Assembly (NCBI RefSeq): GCF_001693515.2
Contig: NZ_CP042968.1
Span: forward strand, 8,030,501-8,094,500
Reading direction: 5' to 3'
From: Bradyrhizobium paxllaeri
GTDB lineage: Bacteria; Pseudomonadota; Alphaproteobacteria; Rhizobiales; Xanthobacteraceae
DNA: 64,000 nt
In this document: positions 36,597 through 44,331 of the stretch, in pieces
Position numbering within the stretch: the stretch's first letter is position 1
Layout: every line of letters begins with the position of its first letter
Notes under the pieces: model-generated
Database searches by the model: none
Seen by the model: only the letters and a program-made list of their open reading frames with translations
What the model was told of the DNA's origin: nothing
Position numbers and translations under genes: made by a program

Positions 36597-37835
36597 GTGA
36601 AACTCCTGTTCAACATTGCATGGACCCATGTCAGCACCCGCGTGCGGCAGACCCTCGTCGGCATGGCGGGCGTGTCGATGGGCGTCGGCTTCACCATCAT
36701 GATGGCCGGCCTGATGCAGGGCTCGCAGCTCGACTTCCTGCGGCAGCTTGTCGACACCATGCCGCATATCACGATCGAGGATGAGCGGCGCTCCGTGCCG
36801 ACGCAGCCTGCCGAGCAGGAATATGGAGCGGTGCAGATGGCCGACATCGCCAATGTCGGCAAACGTCCCGGCATCAAATATCCTGAGACGGTGATGAATT
36901 CGCTGCGCTCCTGGATACCAGGAGACGTAGCTCCCTCGGCGAAGACCACCGCGATCATCAATCACGGCGGTGCGCGCATCGGCATCACCTTGACCGGCAT
37001 TGACACCCGCCGTGAGATTCAAGTCTCGAAACTCGCCTCGCAAATGCGAGAGGGAAAAATCGATGACCTTTCACGTGCGCCGAACGGCATCATCATGGGC
37101 GAGGCTTTGGCCGAAAAACTCGGCGTGAAAGCCGGCGACACCGTGCTACTGATCGGCGGCCAAGGCATTCAATTGAATTCGACGGTGGCCGGGCTGTATC
37201 GCTCCGGCATGAAGCGCGTCGATGAGAGCCAGATCTACTCGCTGATGGGGCCGGCCCAGGTCATGATGGGGCAAAACGGCGTCGTCAACCAGCTGCGGCT
37301 GCGGTTGAACGATCCGATGCTGGCGCAGAAGGTCGCCGCGCGGGTCGAAGCGCAGACCGGCTACAAGTCGGTGTCCTGGCAGGAAGCCAATGCCGATCTG
37401 CTGTCATCCTTTACCGTGCGCGATTTCATCGTGCTGACGGTGATGGGCGCGATGTTGCTGACCTCGTCCTTCGCCACCTACAACATCATTTCGACGATCA
37501 CGCACGAGAAACGGCAGGACATCGCGATCATGAAGTCGCTGGGCATGCGCGAATATGCGGTCCGACGCATCTTCATCATCGAAGCCGCCATCATCGGCAT
37601 TGTCGGCATTCTGTTCGGTTGGGTCCTGGGTTACCTGCTCTGCTACGGCTGGTCGAAGATCACGATCTTCAGTCCGCTGACGGGCACCACCACGCCGATA
37701 TCGATCTATTATTCAGCGATGCACTATGTGGTCGTCGGCGGCATATCCCTGCTCTGCTGCGCAGGCGCGGCCTATTTCCCGGCACGCAAGGCAACGCGGG
37801 TTCATCCAGTTGAAATCATCCGGGGGGCGTCATGA
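36597..37835 (+). CDS. ABC exporter permease, MacB/LolC (FtsX) family
   Basis: 412 aa from a GTG at 36597. N-terminal membrane segment (VGMAGVSMGVGFTIMMAG), a periplasmic MacB-PCD domain of about 220 residues, and three C-terminal segments with the FtsX core (VRDFIVLTVMGAMLLTSSFATYNII, RQDIAIMKSLGMREYAVRRIF). Mechanotransmission permeases of this type extrude peptides, lipoproteins or toxins. The stop overlaps the start of the ATPase (ATGA), so the two are translationally coupled. Confidence 0.9.
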   Translation: MKLLFNIAWTHVSTRVRQTLVGMAGVSMGVGFTIMMAGLMQGSQLDFLRQLVDTMPHITIEDERRSVPTQPAEQEYGAVQMADIANVGKRPGIKYPETVMNSLRSWIPGDVAPSAKTTAIINHGGARIGITLTGIDTRREIQVSKLASQMREGKIDDLSRAPNGIIMGEALAEKLGVKAGDTVLLIGGQGIQLNSTVAGLYRSGMKRVDESQIYSLMGPAQVMMGQNGVVNQLRLRLNDPMLAQKVAARVEAQTGYKSVSWQEANADLLSSFTVRDFIVLTVMGAMLLTSSFATYNIISTITHEKRQDIAIMKSLGMREYAVRRIFIIEAAIIGIVGILFGWVLGYLLCYGWSKITIFSPLTGTTTPISIYYSAMHYVVVGGISLLCCAGAAYFPARKATRVHPVEIIRGAS

Positions 37836-38572
37836 CCGAAGTTGCCTTGCAGGCGGTAGATCTCGTTCGTCGCATCGAAGGCGATGTTTCGCACACCCTC
37901 GTCAACGGCATCGATCTGGCGGTGAGCAAGGGTGAATTCGTCGCCATTACCGGACCGTCGGGATCGGGCAAATCGTCACTGCTTTATCTTTTGGGCCTGC
38001 TCGATGCTCCCAGCGAGGGCGAGGTCATGATCTGCGGCCAGCCGACCTCGAAACTGTCGGAATCCGAGCGCGCCGACGTCCGCCTCACCAAGTGCGGCTT
38101 CGTGTTCCAGTTTCACTTCCTGCTGCCGGAGTTCACCTCGCTCGACAATGTGCTGCTGCCGATGCGCGCCGCTGGCGTGATGGCCGAAGGCGAGATGCGC
38201 GCGCGCGGCCTCGCGCTGCTCGGTTCGCTCGGGCTTGCCGAACACGCCAACAAGCGTCCCAACCAGCTCTCCGGCGGCCAGCGCCAGCGCGTCGCGATCG
38301 CCCGCGCGCTGGCCAACCGCCCCGAGATCATCGTCGCCGACGAGCCGACCGGCGCGCTCGATACCAAATCGACGGAACAGGTGTTCTCGATCCTCCGCGA
38401 CATCGCCGACAACGGCCAAACCGTGATCGTGGTGACCCACGACCCCGCGCTCGCCGCCCGCGCCGACCGCCGCATCCACATCGTCGACGGCAAGATCGCC
38501 GAGATCACGGAGCGGAGCGGAGCCGAACTGGTCTCGCCTTCCATCGCGCCGTGTGAAATCTCGCACGCTTGA
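37832..38572 (+). CDS. ABC exporter ATPase, LolD/MacB type
   Basis: 246 aa. Walker A GPSGSGKSS, Q-loop in FVFQFHFLLPEFT, signature LSGGQRQRVAIARAL, Walker B IIVADEPTGALD and H-loop VVTHDP are intact. LolD-type spacing. With the adaptor and FtsX permease upstream it completes an inner-membrane exporter. It ends about 180 bases before the convergent subtilase gene. Confidence 0.93.
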   Translation: MTEVALQAVDLVRRIEGDVSHTLVNGIDLAVSKGEFVAITGPSGSGKSSLLYLLGLLDAPSEGEVMICGQPTSKLSESERADVRLTKCGFVFQFHFLLPEFTSLDNVLLPMRAAGVMAEGEMRARGLALLGSLGLAEHANKRPNQLSGGQRQRVAIARALANRPEIIVADEPTGALDTKSTEQVFSILRDIADNGQTVIVVTHDPALAARADRRIHIVDGKIAEITERSGAELVSPSIAPCEISHA

Positions 38573-38749
38573 ACAGGGAGCCATCGACGGGAAGGTCGAG
38601 GCTGGTACTTGCCGCGAGTTTACAAAGCCTCCCACACACCTGCAGCGCCAGTCTGCGCGTTCGTGCGGCTTATGCTCATGCCGACGTGCGCGAGGCACAG
38701 CTGTTGTTGCAGCTGTGCCCCATTGCGGCAAACACCCAAGGCCTTGGCG

Positions 38750-40714
38750 TTACAGCAATCCGACCTTGTGCATGATCTCCCGAATCTGCGGCGGATTGGG
38801 GTCCATTATGGTTGGGGCTGATGTCGCGCCCGTCGTTTGCGCCGGACCCCGCGCGACGTGGCTCGCGCCGTTCTGCATCGGATGGACGGACTGCGGCGCC
38901 ATTGCACCGGCCGGAACCATGCTGGGTGCATCGACTTGCGCCAGTCCCAGCAGACGACGGAGGGTGTCCAGCGAGGGATCGGCTCCAGGCGCGGCGGCGC
39001 CCGGGGCGACACCCGTTTCGAGGCCCAGCGCCCGCATCGCGTTCGGCAATCCGGCGCCCGTACGGTTTGGATCGCCGAATTGCAGCGGCGTCGCCGTCTC
39101 CTTCAGGATCTGGAACAGCCGTTCCACACGGCGCCCGTCGCGATTCTGGAACGCACCCTTGAAGTCCGGGTGATGCGCCAGCACGAGCGCGGCGAGGCCC
39201 GTGACGTGCGGTGTCGCCATTGAGGTCCCGTCCCATGCGCCGAAGCCATCGGCTGGAAGCGACGAGACGATGCCGACGCCGGGCGCGCAGACGTCGATCT
39301 CCGGCCCGAAGCAGCTGAACTTTGCCGGAAAATATCCGTCGCGACTCCGGAAGCCATCCAACGCTTGCTGCGCATGGTAGCTGTCCTCGGGGAATTCGCC
39401 CCATTTGCCCATCGCGGCGACCGCCAGGCAATGCGGCGTCGAAGCCGGAAACTGCACCGGCCCCGAGGAATTGCCAGCAGCGATGATACAGGCCATGCCC
39501 ATTTGCTTGGCCCGCACGATACGATCCTCGATGATCTTCGAAGGCTCGCCGCCGCCCAGGCTCATGTTGGCGACGTCGATACCCTGCTCCATGCAGTAAT
39601 CCAGCGCCTGGACGAGATCGCTGAAGCGACCACCGGGGAAGATTCGGCAGACATGGATCTCCGCCGCGGGAGCGAAGCCGCGGATGCCGCCACCGCCGGG
39701 AACCGGCCCGCCGGCGATGACCCCGGCGCAATGCGAGCCGTGGCCGATCGTATCGACGGTCCAGGCCATTTTATCATTGCCGACGATGCTGGTGCCGCGC
39801 GTGACCCCGCGCAAATTGCGATGGGTTGGCGCCGTGCCGGAATCGATGACCGCGATTTTCACACCGGCGCCATCATAGCCCGGGGGCACGCGATCAAGAC
39901 CCATCGCCCGCTCACCCCAGCCCATCAACTGCCGTCCGGGGAAGTCGCGCAGCGACGCCGCGAGGGCTCTCACGACGATCCGGTTGACAGTACTGGGAAC
40001 GAGCTGCGGGCGATCGAGCCAGAAAGTCCAGTAGTCGACCTTCGCCTTGACGAGGATCGATCGGATGGTATCAGGCCTTTCGCCCTGCATGTTCAGCGTA
40101 ACGCGGCCGGCGGCATCGGTGACACCTTGGGTCGGCCACATGCTGCCGAACACATAGACCTCGGCATCCGGCAGCGGGCCGGTCTGGCCCAACACCTCGA
40201 TCGTCGTCGAGAAGCCGTCAGCCAACGGCGTAAGTACGCCGGGATTGGGCATTTGCGGTGTGGTCGGGTCGAGCATGTAGCTCAGCCGCTCATCACGCTC
40301 CACCGCAAGGCGCGTTCCTGCCTGGGTCTGCAATAGCTTGGCCTTGTCGGGAGCCATGCGGGCGAGCACCAGCGAACTGAGTGGCGCTTGTCCAAATTCT
40401 GCGCTCTGAAATCCGAACAGGCGCGGCGGCTGCACCGTCTTCACCACCTCGATGTCAGGGCTATTGGTGAGCTGCTGGACCACGAAATCGGCACTGAAGG
40501 TCGCAACTCCGCTTTGCTGCTGTGGTGCGATCATGAATTGCGCCGGGCGCGGCGCGATCGCTGCGGCCTCCTGCCCCGATGGAGGCGCCGCCGTACCTCC
40601 GCCATTTGCCGCCGATGCTGCCGACGCGGGCGCTTGTTCCGAATGCGCGCCGCTGTCGGCCGTTTCATCATGATCACTGTGGTCCGGAGTTCCAGATTTG
40701 CTTCTTGCGGCCAT
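38750..40714 (-). CDS. Subtilisin-family (S8) peptidase with prodomain and Ig-like insert
   Basis: 654 aa from the ATG at 40714, preceded by AAGGAGG. Residues 1-65 are a low-complexity Asp/Ser/Ala/Pro tail with no signal peptide. About 70-150 resembles an inhibitor-I9 prodomain (FVVQQLTNSPDIEVVKTV, then LVLARMAPDKAKLLQTQAG). About 165-245 is a carboxypeptidase-regulatory-like beta domain (PLPDAEVYVFGSMWPTQGVT). The catalytic domain has Asp291 (IAVIDSG), His325 (GHGSHCAG), oxyanion Asn415 (AAGNSSG) and Ser498 (DGTSMATP). The C-terminal 90 residues are Ala/Pro-rich. It is the last of four same-strand genes with a repeat protein and a small prodomain-like protein, its likely substrate and inhibitor or chaperone. 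Confidence 0.93.
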   Translation of the reverse strand: MAARSKSGTPDHSDHDETADSGAHSEQAPASAASAANGGGTAAPPSGQEAAAIAPRPAQFMIAPQQQSGVATFSADFVVQQLTNSPDIEVVKTVQPPRLFGFQSAEFGQAPLSSLVLARMAPDKAKLLQTQAGTRLAVERDERLSYMLDPTTPQMPNPGVLTPLADGFSTTIEVLGQTGPLPDAEVYVFGSMWPTQGVTDAAGRVTLNMQGERPDTIRSILVKAKVDYWTFWLDRPQLVPSTVNRIVVRALAASLRDFPGRQLMGWGERAMGLDRVPPGYDGAGVKIAVIDSGTAPTHRNLRGVTRGTSIVGNDKMAWTVDTIGHGSHCAGVIAGGPVPGGGGIRGFAPAAEIHVCRIFPGGRFSDLVQALDYCMEQGIDVANMSLGGGEPSKIIEDRIVRAKQMGMACIIAAGNSSGPVQFPASTPHCLAVAAMGKWGEFPEDSYHAQQALDGFRSRDGYFPAKFSCFGPEIDVCAPGVGIVSSLPADGFGAWDGTSMATPHVTGLAALVLAHHPDFKGAFQNRDGRRVERLFQILKETATPLQFGDPNRTGAGLPNAMRALGLETGVAPGAAAPGADPSLDTLRRLLGLAQVDAPSMVPAGAMAPQSVHPMQNGASHVARGPAQTTGATSAPTIMDPNPPQIREIMHKVGLL

Positions 40715-40761
40715 ATGCGGCCTCCTTGATGTTTTGCGAGTTATGGGCTTGCCCACCAAAA

Positions 40762-40992
40762 TCAGTCGGGATCGAATTGCTTCAGCGTCGAGTTCGGCTC
40801 CACCACGATGGTGGTGAACGCCGATTTGAGGCGATTGGCCTGCGTGCTCGTCATGGAAAGGATGACGACGTCGGGCGCTATTTGCGCGACCCGTTTCACG
40901 CCGGCTTCGCGCTTCAAGTGATCGGCAAGCTGACCGGATTTGACCGGCTCTCCTTGCACGATGAATTCCTGCGGCGAGTTTGGATCCGCCAT
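40762..40992 (-). CDS. Free-standing protease-prodomain-like small protein
   Basis: 76 aa from the ATG at 40992 with GGAG five bases upstream; a GTG at 41007 is less good. It has the inhibitor-I9 prodomain pattern: FIVQGEPVKSGQLADHL, a helix, VVILSMTSTQANRLKS and the closing strand TIVVEPNSTLKQF. The N-terminal prodomain of the subtilase encoded 47 bases downstream has the same order of elements (FVVQQL, LVLARM then a helix, RLAVERDERL). Such prodomains fold the protease and then inhibit it. Encoded separately, it would act in trans. No membrane segment or signal. The family name is inferred from pattern, not a search. Confidence 0.7.
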   Translation of the reverse strand: MADPNSPQEFIVQGEPVKSGQLADHLKREAGVKRVAQIAPDVVILSMTSTQANRLKSAFTTIVVEPNSTLKQFDPD

Positions 40993-41054
40993 CTGGGCTC
41001 CATTCACATCTGCTGCGCGAAGGGCGGACTTGCGTCCGCCCTTCGTCGTCAGGT

Positions 41055-42224
41055 CTAATGCATCGTGCCGCCGGGCTGGCCGGCGTCGAAGACGCCGAGT
41101 TTGCGACCGATATCCAAGCCGGTCTGCGCACCCTGGCCAATCTTTTTCAGCACGCTCCAGAAGCTCTGCAGTTCCATGTCCGTCGGCGGTGCTTCCGCCG
41201 GCTGGAAGCCGGGCTGACCGGCACTGAAAATGCCCAGTTGCTTACCGATATCAAGGCCGGTCTGCGCACCCTGGCCGATCTTCTTCAGCACGCTCCAGAA
41301 GCTCTGCAGCTCCATGTCCGTCGGCGGCGCTTCCGCGGCCGGCTGGAAGCCGGGCTGACCGGCTTCGAAGACGCCCAGTTGCTTGCCGACATTCACGCCG
41401 GTCTGCACACCCCGGCCGATCTTCTTCAGCACGCTCCAGAAGCTCTGCAGCTCCATGTCCGTCGGCGGTGCTTCCGCGGCTGGCTGGAAGCCGGGCTGAC
41501 CGGCGTCGAAGACGCCCAGTTGCTTGCCGACATTCACGCCGGTCTGCACACCCCGGCCGATCTTCTTCAGCACGCTCCAGAAGCTCTGCAGCTCCATGTC
41601 CGTCGGCGGTGCTTCCGCCGGCTGGAAGCCGGGCTGACCGGCATCGAAGACGCCCAGTTGCTTGCCGACATTCACGCCGGTCTGCACACCCCGGCCGATC
41701 TTCTTCAGCACGCTCCAGAAGCTTTGCAGCTCCATGTCCGTCGGCGGCGCTTCCGCGGCGGGCTGGAAGCCGGGCTGACCGGCCTCGAAGACGCCCAGTT
41801 GCTTACCGACATTCACGCCGGTCTGCACACCCCGGCCGATCTTCTTCAGCACGCTCCAGAAGCTTTGCAGCTCCATGTCCGTCGGCGGCGCTTCCGCAGC
41901 CGGCTGGAAGCCGGGCTGGCCGGCGCTGAAAATGCCGAGTTGCTTACCGATATCCAGGCCGGTCTGAGCACCCTGACCAATCTTCTTCAGTACGCTCCAG
42001 AAGCTCTGCAGCTCCATGTCCGTCGGTTGAGCCGTGTCCGGCCCGGCGGAGAACGGCAGGAACCCGCCGCCAACCTTGCCCACGACACCACCGATATTTC
42101 TCCCGGTCTTGCCGCCGATCAGGCCGCCGATAACTCTTCCGGCGGCGCCGCCGAGGATCGAGCCGAATATCCCTTGCGGGTCCAACTGACTGTAGTCTTC
42201 AATTCCTTGCTGCGTTCCATTCAT
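41055..42224 (-). CDS. Glycine-zipper protein with seven tandem 42-47 residue repeats
   Basis: 389 aa from the ATG at 42224 (GGAGG eight bases upstream). Residues 1-67 contain a glycine zipper (GSILGGAAGRVIGGLIGG, GGVVGKVGGG). Residues 68-389 are seven head-to-tail repeats of 47, 47, 46, 47, 47, 46 and 42 residues. Each opens TDMELQSFWSVLKKIG, continues with QTGLDIGKQLGIF or QTGVNVGKQLGVF, and ends AGQPGFQPAAEAPP. The core is a basic, amphipathic, likely helical segment of about 25 residues; the Pro/Ala/Glu spacer looks like a flexible, cleavable linker. No signal peptide, Cys or known domain. Genes for a prodomain-like protein and a subtilase follow. A peptide precursor or a membrane-active polymer are both possible. 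Confidence 0.85.
   Translation of the reverse strand: MNGTQQGIEDYSQLDPQGIFGSILGGAAGRVIGGLIGGKTGRNIGGVVGKVGGGFLPFSAGPDTAQPTDMELQSFWSVLKKIGQGAQTGLDIGKQLGIFSAGQPGFQPAAEAPPTDMELQSFWSVLKKIGRGVQTGVNVGKQLGVFEAGQPGFQPAAEAPPTDMELQSFWSVLKKIGRGVQTGVNVGKQLGVFDAGQPGFQPAEAPPTDMELQSFWSVLKKIGRGVQTGVNVGKQLGVFDAGQPGFQPAAEAPPTDMELQSFWSVLKKIGRGVQTGVNVGKQLGVFEAGQPGFQPAAEAPPTDMELQSFWSVLKKIGQGAQTGLDIGKQLGIFSAGQPGFQPAEAPPTDMELQSFWSVLKKIGQGAQTGLDIGRKLGVFDAGQPGGTMH
41058..42023 (-). repeat. Seven coding tandem repeats
   Basis: Units on the minus strand: 42023-41883, 41882-41742, 41741-41604, 41603-41463, 41462-41322, 41321-41184 and 41183-41058 (138-141 bp, last 126 bp). Units 2-5 share the RGVQTGVNVGKQLGVF core; units 1, 6 and 7 carry QGAQTGLDIG. 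There are no spacers, so this is gene-internal duplication and not a CRISPR array. Confidence 0.95.
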
Positions 42225-42326
42225 GAGTAAAGCCTCCAATATGTGGCCTGGCCCGTAAGCGACGCGCGCCTACAGTGCAGGACCGGGATCACTTCGCGTA
42301 CGAAGGTGAGGCTGATGTTACGCGTG

Positions 42327-42338
42327 GGATCGTGATCC
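42327..42338. promoter_or_regulatory. Short palindrome upstream of the repeat-protein gene
   Basis: GGATC-GT-GATCC, a perfect 5-base inverted repeat, lies about 100 bases before the repeat-protein start in the 149-base gap after the SARP-like gene. A further GGGATC half-site is near 42285. Candidate binding site for the adjacent SARP-like regulator; weak evidence. Confidence 0.3.
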
Positions 42339-42373
42339 AGGTGTCATGCGGAGCGTGAAAGTTGCGTCAAAGT

Positions 42374-43144
42374 CTATGGCACCGGGCAATTTGGTTGAGG
42401 CGGACGCGAATTGTCGGTGCGGAACATGCGCCGGATGTCGCGCTGCAATTGTTCGGTTTCTCCTTCAGGCACAGCGCGAACTTCCTTCCACAGCACGGTG
42501 CGGCAAAGATCGTACTGACGCAAAGCGTCCGCGCGACGGCCCTGCTGTGCATAACAGCGCATCAAGATGCGGTGCACGTCCTCCTGCAGCGGGTCGATCG
42601 CAAGAATACGCAATGCAAGCGCGATCGCGATATCCATTCGCTCGCGCCCGCCGGCGTCCAAGAGGCCCACAACGGCCCGCATGGCTTGCATCCGGAGGCG
42701 TTGGCGCTCGGCAGACAGCCAGGCTTCAAAAGCACATGAGGTTGAGCTGATGCCATCGAGAAGTTCGCCGCGATAAAGCGCCGCCGCGCGCGCCAGCCGT
42801 TCGGGATCGCCCTCCTTCAGGAGCTGTTCGAACTCCCCGACATCGGTCTTTACGGCGTCCGGACAGATGCGGATGTCCCCGCGATCCGCCGAGATCACGT
42901 CGGCGTATTGCGGCAGCACATGACGCAATGTGAGCAAAGCCTGTCGAAGGCTGGCGCGCGCGCGATCTGCAAAGTGTCCGTCCCACAGCAGCGCTGCGAG
43001 CTTGCTGCGCGAAATGCCGCGAGGAGAGCTGAGAGCGACATAGCCTAGAAGCGTCGCGGCCTTCCGACTCGGGATCGACACCGACTCGCCGGAGACCTGC
43101 ATTACCTCGACGCCACCGAACAGATTGATCTGCAGCAGAGGCAT
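42374..43144 (-). CDS. SARP-like transcriptional activator (winged helix + BTAD)
   Basis: 256 aa. Residues 1-100 form an OmpR-type winged helix that begins with LFGGVEV and has ISRSKLAALLWDGHFADRARASLRQALLTLR, typical of SARP proteins. About 105-245 is the bacterial transcriptional activator domain, a TPR-like helical bundle (YRGELLDGIS...FEAWLSAERQRLR...DPLQEDVHRILMRCYAQQGRRADALRQYD). SARPs activate clustered secondary-metabolite or peptide genes, mainly in actinobacteria, and are less usual in alphaproteobacteria. The next gene on the same strand is the repeat protein, so local activation is the best guess. Confidence 0.85.
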   Translation of the reverse strand: MPLLQINLFGGVEVMQVSGESVSIPSRKAATLLGYVALSSPRGISRSKLAALLWDGHFADRARASLRQALLTLRHVLPQYADVISADRGDIRICPDAVKTDVGEFEQLLKEGDPERLARAAALYRGELLDGISSTSCAFEAWLSAERQRLRMQAMRAVVGLLDAGGRERMDIAIALALRILAIDPLQEDVHRILMRCYAQQGRRADALRQYDLCRTVLWKEVRAVPEGETEQLQRDIRRMFRTDNSRPPQPNCPVP

Positions 43145-43784
43145 TGTCCCAACCCTCAGTTAAAAATTGACTTGAAGCGTTCAGATACCGCGCAATTACT
43201 TATGAGCATGATGTCCACGATTGGGACGCCGCCACCTGCAAAAACGTGCGCGGCCAAGACCGGGATGTCTCTGATGATCCTACAACCTTAGTTAGACAAG
43301 ACAATGGACCACCTCATATCTTTTTAGTGATTGGAAGTTTGTTTTGATAGTGAACTGCTTCATATGCGTGAGGTTGCGTATGCAAGGCTGTCTAATCGCA
43401 TCGGCCGTCACGAGCGCATGAATCTCACCTTAAAAAGGAAGCGACACGTTCGCGCAGCTCAATACGAACTCACCACGCTGCAACGACGGATTGTCCGAAC
43501 CGGCCTATCCGTTCCACGATCGCGACGAGTCGTCACAGCATGCGACCGCCTCCGTCGGCACCCCAAAAAATATCGACCTCTTCACCCGTGCTGACCGGCC
43601 AAGGCCTGGCATCACGGAAAGCAACGGCACTGCCCGCCGGCTTCATGCACTTTGATCTTGGTTACTTTGACCTGGAGCACAGATCTGGAGCCAAAAACCT
43701 TGCAGCCCCTCGACAAGCCGTCCGGCACGAAGCTGTCCACCCATGTCCGGGGTACAACGCGTTACCGCGGTCTGGGACGCCTGC
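43145..43784. other. Decayed region without intact genes
   Basis: About 640 bases, visibly lower in GC than its neighbours near 43145-43380. It holds only short frames without ribosome sites. A plus-strand stretch near 43640-43680 reads PAGFMHFDLGYFDLEH, faintly like the catalytic start of an IS481-type transposase, too weak to call. The SARP-like gene's promoter should lie at 43145-43250. Confidence 0.4.
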
Positions 43785-43919
43785 AAATCCCGTCGCCAGC
43801 CAAATAATTGCTGCGGCGAAAGCCCGTGCCGTCAGGCTACGGCAGAGACAGACTCACCGCTCGCTACGATCTCTGCGATGATCCGTTCCTTGTCCTCGTC
43901 GCTCTACGTTCGCCGGCGA
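43785..43919 (-). pseudogene. IS66-family TnpA remnant
   Basis: Minus-strand translation gives SDEDKERIIAEIVASGESV, then SAVA-stop-RHGLSPQQLFGWRR, the helix-turn-helix of IS66 accessory protein TnpA. Two in-frame stops interrupt it: TAG at 43906-43904, where a Trp codon is expected before SDE, and TGA at 43834-43832, where an Arg is expected in VARRHG. No TnpB or TnpC and no terminal repeats were found, so only a fossil fragment of an insertion sequence remains. Confidence 0.7.
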
Positions 43920-44049
43920 CATGCACCGGTGAACACGTCAAGCCGATGAATCGGCTCAGTGATAGCATCATCCACTGTGTCCATTCTAAGCCTAATGGTT
44001 ATCAGAACCATCAGACTCGCAGATCAGAGCATCATCAAGAAGATGACCT

Positions 44050-44272
44050 CGCAATCCGCTTACAATCTTGCTGCCCGGTCACCAAGCCGGCCTGTTCCAA
44101 ACTGTGAAGGACATCGGCGCCGCAGAGTTGCACTCCAACGTCGTGATGCTTGCGAGCTTGCCGCGCTGATGAAGATCCCTGTGATCACGACAGCGTCCGC
44201 GTCCAACGACACGAACGGGGCTCATGCCGGAAATCCACGAATCCGCGCCGCTCGCCGTCTATGTAGCTCGCA
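44050..44272 (+). pseudogene. Isochorismatase-family hydrolase fragment with two frameshifts
   Basis: Frame 1 reads RNPLTILLPGHQAGLFQTV-KD and on to SNVVMLA; near 44150 the match jumps frame to ELAALMKIPVITTASASN; near 44218 it returns to the first frame with LMPEIHESAPLAVYVAR. Together these follow the YcaC-like isochorismatase pattern (DHQxGLF, AKLMKIPVITTAS, NGPLxPE). The rest of the gene is missing and runs into the end of the convergent regulator gene. The DHQ aspartate also reads as Gly. Confidence 0.65.
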
Positions 44273-44331
44273 TTCGCGCGCTTCGGCTCTGGCGCGAAGT
44301 ACCGATGTTCGCGTCAGAGCAGTGTACTACC

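Noticed and set aside
40762..41007. Toxin-antitoxin component
   Set aside because: A 76-aa protein next to a larger gene invites this, but its pattern is that of a protease prodomain and the neighbour is a subtilase.
41058..42023. CRISPR array
   Set aside because: The units are 126-141 bp, contiguous and in frame, with no unique spacers, and they encode a repeated protein sequence.
43640..43690. IS481-type transposase fragment
   Set aside because: Only about a dozen residues look similar and the flanks do not continue the match.
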